In this document: positions 59,001 to 64,000 of the stretch, in pieces
Layout: the number at the start of each line of letters is the position of its first letter
How positions within the stretch are numbered: position 1 is the stretch's first letter
Origin: Neolewinella xylanilytica
GTDB lineage: Bacteria > Bacteroidota > Bacteroidia > Chitinophagales > Saprospiraceae
Length of the DNA: 64,000 bases
Direction: 5' to 3'
Assembly (NCBI RefSeq): GCF_002934605.1
Contig: NZ_PTJC01000005.1
Location: 2,046,001-2,110,000, forward strand
The notes under the pieces: model-generated
What the model saw: only the letters and a program-made list of their open reading frames with translations
Databases searched by the model: none
Told to the model about the DNA's origin: nothing
Translations under genes and position numbers: made by a program

Positions 59001-59108
59001 TTCGACAGCTACGATCCCGAATTGCAGGATCCGGCCATCCGTGAGAACGGCGAAGACCTGATTCCGAGCACTAAAATCTTTATGGGCGGCCTGCGGGCAA
59101 CCTTCTAA
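56085..59108 (+). CDS. susC: SusC/RagA family TonB-linked outer-membrane transporter
   Basis: 1007 residues with signal MQKLFLLLLLSGLTGMSA. CarboxypepD_reg domain GTVTDESGMPLIGATVLEEGTTNGTVTDIDGTFSID, then TonB box/plug ETLEEVVVVGYGIQKKRDVTGAIATLGAEEL, plug RGRRSISASNDPLFVIDGIPQTSG and AAATAVYGSRGSNGVVIVTTKRG, and the 22-stranded barrel ending GLRATF. The plug signature is the SusC-specific one. It imports oligosaccharides or peptides captured by the partner SusD lipoprotein encoded 12 bases downstream. Nearby candidate substrate enzyme: the DUF1593 protein at 61155. No anti-sigma/ECF pair is adjacent. Confidence 0.96.
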   Translation: MQKLFLLLLLSGLTGMSAASGPPIGSDWFPVTGTVTDESGMPLIGATVLEEGTTNGTVTDIDGTFSIDVQTDDPHLVITYTGYESQIVQVGNVTEFEIVMTEDAETLEEVVVVGYGIQKKRDVTGAIATLGAEELQKIATPSGAAAMQGQVSGVDIISGGGRPGANPTIRIRGRRSISASNDPLFVIDGIPQTSGTNAIADINPQDIESMEILKDAAATAVYGSRGSNGVVIVTTKRGSAGRTIVSYDGYYGSTSALNTVDMMNGAEFAAMKRESQREGWNGAIPADEEVFQDPTELESIAAGRSTDFQDLVINNGWQTNHQLGVRGGNENTQFNMSLGYFDEQGILSNMDFRRLTARVNLDQNIGSIFQAGISFTVSNSVQNFGSDATIGEALANNPLGVPYNEDGSVRFLPTNDGIRTNPLAELVPNAYIDERRVTRIFAPIYVKADLLPGLVFTTNFGPDIRYFRQGEFRASETNDNRGGPADAEVGNNQDFGYTWENILNFNRTIGGNDELGLTFLQSIQSLRYERAYASVLNLPYEQQLFYNIGTAEVKGNLASDLREWKLASFMGRANYSIDGKYLFQASLRADGSSRLAEGNKWNYFPGVSIGWRIGAEPFMQNLSWLNDFKIRASYGEVGNTAVDPYSTQGALQRTVYAWGGDPAFGFALRDIPNDQLSWETSRTFNAGIDLDVLNGRINGSIEVYRTNTENILLARNLPPTSGYSSILQNVGSTRTTGAEFVLGAGILQNPTGLSWDLDFNISGYREEIIELALVNDEGTPIDDIGNQWFIGQPLNVFYDYRKIGIYQSNEVELADARENKVPGEIKLEDIDGDGEITPADRVILGSDVPDFFGGITNRFSYRGIDLSFFLFFRQGQMIQSRFHEGNNSLFARYNNLDVDYWTVDNPTNANPRPNENQEFPRNGSTLTYFDGSFVKLRNVQLGYNLPDNLVQRIGLSRLRVYVSGQNLWYSAAFDSYDPELQDPAIRENGEDLIPSTKIFMGGLRATF

Positions 59109-59119
59109 ACGAACTTGAC

Positions 59120-60808
59120 ATGAAACTCAACTATATTTTTCCTTCCCTTCTACTAACCGCCATCGGTTTCGGGGCCACCTCCTGTGAGCAATACCTCGAG
59201 GAGGAATTGGTCTCCGGAGTTTCCGCGGCTACCTATTACCCAACGGTCGCGGGGTTCGAAGACGCGGTCAAAGCCACCTATTCCTTCATGAAACCCTTCT
59301 ACGGGGTGGAACGGGGCTTCACCATGACGGTCTTCGGAACCGATACCTACACCAATGGCGCCGACGGTAGCTATAAAGGCTTCAATGCCTACGACGGTCG
59401 GCTCAATGGCGCCGACGCTTTTGTCCGCGATACCTGGCGCGACCTGTACCGCGGGGTCAATCAGGCCAACGCGGTCATCAACCGTTCCCAAACCCTCGAG
59501 GAATTGTCCGAGGAAGACAAGACCAACCGTTTAGCCGAGGTGCGTTTCCTTCGGGGCATGTATTACTTCGATCTGGTACGTATGTACGGGGACGTCCATC
59601 TGTCGCTCGAGGAAACGCAGGGGATCGAAGTGGAAGCCAACCGTACCCCCCAGTCGGAAATCTACGCTCAGGCCATCGTGCCCGATCTTGAATTCGCCAT
59701 CGCTAACCTTCCACCCAGTCAGGCGGAATACGGCCGGGCCACCAAACCGGCGGCGGAAATGCTGCTGGCCAAGGTGTTGCTGCGGCGCAGTTACACCAAC
59801 TTCGCCGAAAGTGGCGACGCCGCCCGGGCGGAAACGCTCTTCACCAACGTGATCGAGAACTATGATTTTCGCCTGCTGGACGATTACGCCGACCTCTGGA
59901 ACATCGATAATGAGCAGAACTCCGAAGTCGTGTTTGCCGTACAGAACAACAAAGGACAGGTGGACGAAGGACTGGACGGAAACGGAAACCGGGGTCACCT
60001 CTACTTCCTGTTCGAGTACGACGTACAGGCCGGCATGCTCCGCGATACCGAAAACGGTCGGCCATGGAAACGGTTCAAGCCAACCGACTACACTATGAGC
60101 CTCTGGGACCGGTCGGTCGATACCCGCTACGATAAGTCATTCAAACACGTATGGTACGCCAATAATGAGGCTACCATTCCCACCTGGACCGCTGCCGATG
60201 CCGCCGCTGGCTACGGCACGGAAGGCCAGCCCAAATTCGCAGTGGGCGATACCGCCGTGTTTATACCCGGACCGGGGATGGATGCGTACTGGACGCCGGA
60301 ACGGCAAGCGGCGGCCCCCTACCTCGTCTTTACTTCCGATGAGTACACCGAGCGCAATTTTCCGACACTGAAAAAATGGGTAGATCCCACCCGACCCAAC
60401 CGCCAGCACGAGCCAGGTCAGCGGGACATGATCCTCATGCGCCTGGGAGACGCCTATCTCCTGCGCGCCGAAGCCCGTCTGAAGCAGGGGGACACCGAGG
60501 GTGCCGCCGAGGATATCAATGTCATCCGCGTGCGCGGAGCCGTAGAGGGGATGGAGGAAGCCGTCATGATTACCGCAGCGGACGTTACCCTAGATTTTCT
60601 GCTAGACGAGCGGGGCCGTGAACTCGTGGGCGAAGGCCACCGCTGGTTCGACCTGACCCGTACGAATACGTTGGTCGAAAGGGTAAGGGAACACAATCCC
60701 ATCGGCGGGCCGAACATCCAGGATCATCACGTTCTGCGCCCGATCCCGCAGGATCAGATCGACCGGACTCAGGGTGGCTATCCCCAAAACCCGGGCTACC
60801 TGAACTAG
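59120..60808 (+). CDS. susD: RagB/SusD family nutrient-binding lipoprotein
   Basis: 562 residues; signal MKLNYIFPSLLLTAIGFGATSC (Cys22 lipobox). SusD core: YYPTVAGFEDAVKATYSFMK, RDTWRDLYRGVNQANAVINRSQTLEELSEEDKTNRLAEVRFLRGMYYFDLVRMYGDVHL (TPR scaffold), GRATKPAAEMLLAKVLLRR, ENYDFRLLDDYADLWNIDNEQNSEVVFAVQ, and the C-terminal MRLGDAYLLRAEARLKQGDTEGAAEDINVIRVRGAV and RGRELVGEGHRWFDLTRTN. It forms the lid on the SusC transporter at the cell surface. It is followed by a rho-independent terminator at 60978, which ends the susCD unit. Confidence 0.96.
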   Translation: MKLNYIFPSLLLTAIGFGATSCEQYLEEELVSGVSAATYYPTVAGFEDAVKATYSFMKPFYGVERGFTMTVFGTDTYTNGADGSYKGFNAYDGRLNGADAFVRDTWRDLYRGVNQANAVINRSQTLEELSEEDKTNRLAEVRFLRGMYYFDLVRMYGDVHLSLEETQGIEVEANRTPQSEIYAQAIVPDLEFAIANLPPSQAEYGRATKPAAEMLLAKVLLRRSYTNFAESGDAARAETLFTNVIENYDFRLLDDYADLWNIDNEQNSEVVFAVQNNKGQVDEGLDGNGNRGHLYFLFEYDVQAGMLRDTENGRPWKRFKPTDYTMSLWDRSVDTRYDKSFKHVWYANNEATIPTWTAADAAAGYGTEGQPKFAVGDTAVFIPGPGMDAYWTPERQAAAPYLVFTSDEYTERNFPTLKKWVDPTRPNRQHEPGQRDMILMRLGDAYLLRAEARLKQGDTEGAAEDINVIRVRGAVEGMEEAVMITAADVTLDFLLDERGRELVGEGHRWFDLTRTNTLVERVREHNPIGGPNIQDHHVLRPIPQDQIDRTQGGYPQNPGYLN

Positions 60809-60977
60809 GCAAGTGGAATTTTTATGTTGTTTAAACGCGTAAAGCCAACAATCGTGTAAACATTTCACCCAATCCTCACCTTTATCGAGCATCTGGTTCT
60901 CATTGCTACCAACTAGCGGTTACGTTACGCGTAGGTGAGAATCAATCGATTTAAGTGAGTGTCAAAATGAGTCTATC

Positions 60978-61022
60978 GAGAGCAGGGCTGCACGTGATGT
61001 GTTGCCTTGCTCTCCTTTTTTT
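60978..61022 (+). terminator. Rho-independent terminator after susD
   Basis: GAGAGCAGGGC (60978-60988) pairs with GCCTTGCTCTC (61004-61014), 10 of 11 positions, and is followed by a seven-T run. It lies 170 bases after the susD stop. A 36-codon ATG frame (60967-61077) overlaps it; see findings. The rest of the 346-bp gap (60809-61154) shows no gene. Confidence 0.7.
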
Positions 61023-61154
61023 CTATTCCATGCTTCCGATAGTCCCCGGTAAGGCCCTGCCTCCCGAATCGGCGTAGCGGCGGTATATTTCCACCCGCTT
61101 ACGAGCCGTCGATTTCCCGCGAAGCTCACCCATTCTGAAAATGCTCGATCAATC

Positions 61155-62657
61155 ATGCGCATCCTGCTTGCCCTGCTTCTTTTTTGTTTGCTTCCGCTGA
61201 CGCAACCGCTCGATGCCCAGGACGGCCGTCCGCGCACCATCGTAACCACCGACGGTGAAATCGATGACGTGGACTCCTTCGTCCGGCTGCTACTCTACGC
61301 CAATGAAATGGAGTTGCAGGGGCTGATCTACAGTAGCTCCATGTGGCACTACAAGGGCGATGGGGCGGGCACGACCATGGTTTCCGAAATGGACATGACC
61401 CGCGACATGTACGGCGAGCGAACCGATCTCCGCTGGCCGGGGGAATCGTGGATGCAGGAAATAATCGGTGATTACGCGGCCGTGTACGATACGCTCAGCA
61501 TCCACGCGGAAGGCTATCCTACGCCCGAATCGCTGCTCGCCTTGGTCAAGGTGGGCAACATTTCCTTTGAAGGGGAAATGGAGACCGACACCGAAGGGTC
61601 CGAGCACATCAAGGCGATCCTACTGGATGCCGATACTGCGAAAGTTTACCTGCAGGTTTGGGGTGGCACCAATACCATTGCCCGGGCCCTGAAGTCCATC
61701 GAGGAGGAGCACGGCGAATCGGATACCTGGGATGCGGTCTACCGTCGAGTAAGTGCCAAAGCCGTCATCTACGCCGTGATGGATCAGGATGCCACTTACC
61801 GGGACTACATCGCCAAAGCCTGGCCGGACATTGCCGTGCTCTATAACGCGGGGCAGTTCGGCGGATTAGCCTACAATTGGCAGCGTGCCGTACCCCGCCC
61901 CCTCCAGCACTGGATGGAAGGCCCCTTTATGCAACATCACGTGATCCTGAACCACGGTCCGCTACTGGCGAATTATTACAGTTACGGCGACGGCCGGCAA
62001 CAGGCGGGAGATCCCGAGCACATTCACGGAGATCCGAGCCGGCTCGATAGCGCCCAGTGGGGCAGTTTTAAACCCTACGACTTTATTTCGGAAGGAGACT
62101 CCCCGGCTTTCCTGCACCTGGTGAACGTGGGCCTGAACAGCCTCGCCCATCCCTCCTGGGGAGGTTGGGGCGGCCGGCTCGTGCCTTCGGACCAGGTTGC
62201 GAATCGGTGGGAGGACGGCGGGGCGGCCGCCGACTATAATCCGTTCAGCTCCCGCCGCGACAATGCCTACGCCCTTACTCGCTGGCTGCCGGCCCTGCAG
62301 CGCGACCTGGCCGCCCGGGCCGACTGGTGCGTAATGCCCTTCGACCAAGCTAACCATCCCCCCGCCGTAGATTCCGATGGCGCGACGCTCCGCACCGTTA
62401 GCCCCGGAGACAAGCTGACCCTCCGCGTGAACGCCACCGATCCTGACGGGGACGAATTGTTCTATCACTGGTTTCAGTACGGCGAGGTCGATTCGTATCC
62501 CGGCGAGGCCATGATCATCCTGGAAGGTCCCGAGTTGCGGGTGCTGGTTCCCCGGGACATGGAATCCGGTCAGACGCTTCACCTGATTGCGGAGGTCACC
62601 GATGGCGGTTCCCCGTCGCTTACGCGCTACGCGAGGGTGGTATTGGTTGCGGAGTAA
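61155..62657 (+). CDS. DUF1593 (nucleoside-hydrolase-like) secreted protein
   Basis: 500 residues; signal MRILLALLLFCLLPLTQPLDAQ. The N-terminal domain resembles nucleoside hydrolases (TTDGEIDDVDSFVRLLLYANEMELQGLIYSSSMWH; metal-binding Asp cluster DGEIDD) with the DUF1593 features VKVGNISFEGEMETDTEGSEHI and VYLQVWGGTNTIARALKSIEEEHGE, then YNAGQFGGLAYNWQRAVPRPLQHWMEGPFMQHHVILNHGPLLANYYSYGDG. The C-terminal ~100 residues are a beta-sandwich like the Sde0182-type cellulose-binding module (VDSDGATLRTVSPGDKLTLRVNATDPDGDELFYHWFQYGEVDSY). Presumably a periplasmic or surface glycan hydrolase acting with SusCD. The terminator before it suggests separate transcription. Confidence 0.85.
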   Translation: MRILLALLLFCLLPLTQPLDAQDGRPRTIVTTDGEIDDVDSFVRLLLYANEMELQGLIYSSSMWHYKGDGAGTTMVSEMDMTRDMYGERTDLRWPGESWMQEIIGDYAAVYDTLSIHAEGYPTPESLLALVKVGNISFEGEMETDTEGSEHIKAILLDADTAKVYLQVWGGTNTIARALKSIEEEHGESDTWDAVYRRVSAKAVIYAVMDQDATYRDYIAKAWPDIAVLYNAGQFGGLAYNWQRAVPRPLQHWMEGPFMQHHVILNHGPLLANYYSYGDGRQQAGDPEHIHGDPSRLDSAQWGSFKPYDFISEGDSPAFLHLVNVGLNSLAHPSWGGWGGRLVPSDQVANRWEDGGAAADYNPFSSRRDNAYALTRWLPALQRDLAARADWCVMPFDQANHPPAVDSDGATLRTVSPGDKLTLRVNATDPDGDELFYHWFQYGEVDSYPGEAMIILEGPELRVLVPRDMESGQTLHLIAEVTDGGSPSLTRYARVVLVAE

Positions 62658-62709
62658 TCGGTCGGGTCGTTCCCCGGGTAGGGGGCCTGCGCTCCGCCGC
62701 CCTAAGGCG

Positions 62710-63441
62710 TTACAGTTGGCGGTCTTCGATGATGGCCTTCAGGTCCCGACGGTAGGTATCGCTGACGGGGATGGTCGTTTCTCCGATCACGACCTCGTCC
62801 CGGTGTACCTCCTCGATCCACTTCATGGCGACGATGTAGGAGTGGTGTACCCGTACGAAATCGCCGGCGGGAAGCGTCTCCATTAGTTTTTTGAGGCTTT
62901 GTAGCGTCGTAATCCGTTTGGATAGGGTGTGGATCTTGACGTAATCTTTCAGCCCTTCGATGTGGGTGATTTCATCGAAGTTGATCCGCACGGACTTCGT
63001 TCCGTCCTTGACAAAAAAGAAAGGGGTGGCGCCGGGCGCGGGTGTAAGAGTGTTCGAAGGAGCCGTCGGCGGATCGCTACCCTCGGTCAAATCGTGGGAA
63101 ATGCGCTCCACGCACTTCAGGAAACGTTCGAAGGTAATGGGTTTGAGCAGGTAGTCGGTCACCTCCAGTTCGTAGCCTTCCAGGGCGTATTCGGAGTAGG
63201 CGGTAGTGAGTACGACCACCGGTTTTTTCTTCAGAACCTTAAGCAGGGAAGTACCGGTAAGCTCGGGCATCTGGACGTCGAGGAAGAGGATATCGGGCGG
63301 AGATTCCTGCAGTTGCTCCAGTGCTTGTAAGGGGTTGCCGAGGGAGGCCGTCAGGGTGAGGTTGGGTACCCGTTCGATATACTGTTCGAGGAGGCGGCGC
63401 GCCATGGGTTCATCGTCGACGACCAGACAGGTAAGATTCAT
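62710..63441 (-). CDS. LytTR response regulator
   Basis: 243 residues. Receiver domain: CLVVDDEPMARRLLEQYIE, Asp55 in DILFLDVQMPELTG, LTTAYSEYALEGYELEVTDYLLKPI (Lys). Linker of Ser/Thr/Pro (EGSDPPTAPSNTLTPAPGAT), then LytTR: FFFVKDGTKSVRINFDEITHIEGLKDYVKIHTLSKRI and GDFVRVHHSYIVAMKWIEEVHRDEVVIGETTIPVSDTYRRDLKAI. The start overlaps the last bases of the histidine kinase gene (ATGA), so they are one operon. It is convergent with the DUF1593 gene; the signal it responds to is not known. Confidence 0.93.
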   Translation of the reverse strand: MNLTCLVVDDEPMARRLLEQYIERVPNLTLTASLGNPLQALEQLQESPPDILFLDVQMPELTGTSLLKVLKKKPVVVLTTAYSEYALEGYELEVTDYLLKPITFERFLKCVERISHDLTEGSDPPTAPSNTLTPAPGATPFFFVKDGTKSVRINFDEITHIEGLKDYVKIHTLSKRITTLQSLKKLMETLPAGDFVRVHHSYIVAMKWIEEVHRDEVVIGETTIPVSDTYRRDLKAIIEDRQL

Positions 63442-64000
63442 GAAAGATCGAGTTTAAGGATGACCTCGTAGCGTTCGTCCATGTCGGAAATGCGGAGGTA
63501 GTGGTGGTCCGGGTAGGATAATTCCAGCCGGCGTTTGACGTTCTGTAAACCGATGCCCGACTTGTTTTTCAGCACTTTGCTGTCTTCGGCGAGCTTGCCG
63601 TTCGCGACCCGGTACTGGAGTTCGTTGCGCTCTACCTGAAGGTGAACGGTGATCCAGGGAGCGGTGGCCGAACTGCTTACGCCGTGTTTGAAGGCATTCT
63701 CCAAAAATGTGATCAAAATCAGGGGGGCGATGCGCACGCCGGAGGTTTTTCCGTCGACCTCGAAGGTGATCGGAACGGTCTCTTCCAGGCGCAGCCGCTC
63801 GAGGCTCAGGTAGTTTTCGATGTATTCGATTTCCCGTTCGAGGGGTACCTTCTCGTGGTTGCTCTCGTAGATCATGTACCGCATCATCCCGGACAGCTTG
63901 GCGATTACCTCCGGGGTGCGGCTGCTGTTGTTGACCGCGAGGTAGTAGAGGTTGTTGAGGGTGTTAAAGAGAAAGTGCGGATTGACCTGGGCCCGGAGAA
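63438..64000 (-). CDS. LytS-type sensor histidine kinase, truncated at the window edge
   Basis: Only the C-terminal ~187 residues are present; the protein continues past position 64000. Visible: AQVNPHFLFNTLNNLYYLAVNNSSRTPEVIAKLSGMMRYMIYES (phospho-acceptor His in NPHFLF), LEREIEYIENYLSLERLRLEETV, APLILITFLENAFKHGVSSS (N box), KNKSGIGLQNVKRRLELSYPD (G box). The ATG at 63887 is internal. It phosphorylates the LytTR regulator encoded next, whose start overlaps its stop. Sensor domain and membrane segments are outside the window. Confidence 0.92.
   Translation of the reverse strand, partial: LRAQVNPHFLFNTLNNLYYLAVNNSSRTPEVIAKLSGMMRYMIYESNHEKVPLEREIEYIENYLSLERLRLEETVPITFEVDGKTSGVRIAPLILITFLENAFKHGVSSSATAPWITVHLQVERNELQYRVANGKLAEDSKVLKNKSGIGLQNVKRRLELSYPDHHYLRISDMDERYEVILKLDLS

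Overview
The window is a gene-dense, GC-rich chromosomal segment of a Bacteroidota bacterium, most likely a marine Saprospiria/Lewinella-like organism. The sequence points to this through a SusC/SusD pair, CarboxypepD_reg-type TonB-dependent receptors, a type IX secretion C-terminal sorting domain, LytS/LytTR two-component pairs, a short S21 protein of Bacteroidota type, TAnnTTTG-like promoter boxes, weak or absent Shine-Dalgarno sequences, and several TTG/GTG starts. The genus is an inference; no rRNA is present. I saw no tRNA, CRISPR array, transposase or prophage.

Layout. 0-2.4 kb: end of a clan-A glycoside hydrolase and a GH43 lipoprotein, separated by a three-copy hairpin repeat. 2.5-9.2 kb: ApbE, a truncated serine-hydrolase remnant, a five-copy palindrome array, ilvE, DoxX, an ATP-grasp enzyme, a T9SS cargo protein and a Gmad2 lipoprotein. 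9.3-16.4 kb: an outer-membrane receptor, two unknown genes before rpsU, a RavA-type MoxR ATPase, a lone LutA-like protein and a dolichol-phosphate-mannose-synthase-like transferase. 16.5-24 kb, minus strand: a DUF5060-type glycosidase, an S9 peptidase lacking a signal peptide, an M15 peptidase, a cytochrome c and an outer-membrane barrel. 24.3-35 kb: a PIF1-like helicase; a tightly coupled operon of a VIT/VWA protein with a clan-CD-like C-terminal domain, a propeller histidine kinase and a LytTR regulator; then a thioredoxin-reductase-like enzyme, a lipoprotein, a cupin and a membrane protein. 35-43 kb: a four-helix-bundle gene between inverted 7-bp arrays, icd, an AI-2E family transporter, a large AsmA-like protein and parE. 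43-55.9 kb: UspA, a GNAT-like protein, small proteins, a BASS transporter, trpS, a gluconate permease, and a minus-strand envelope cluster that includes a waaA gene fused to a secreted PPC-like protein. 56-64 kb: SusC/SusD, a terminator, a DUF1593 protein, and a LytTR/LytS pair cut by the window edge.

The glycan theme (clan-A hydrolase, GH43, DUF5060 protein, SusCD, DUF1593) fits a polysaccharide-degrading lifestyle, although the genes do not form one classical locus. The most unusual content lies between genes. Short-period (7-8 bp) tandem arrays in inverted orientation occur at three places. One pair encloses a four-helix-bundle protein gene. The others run up to the very ends of flanking genes, and in one case supply a stop codon. 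A separate 11-bp inverted repeat (TCGTCGGACGA) sits both between genes and, in frame, inside the VIT/VWA gene. Two gene fusions, each with a signal-peptide-like segment in the middle of the protein, are also notable.
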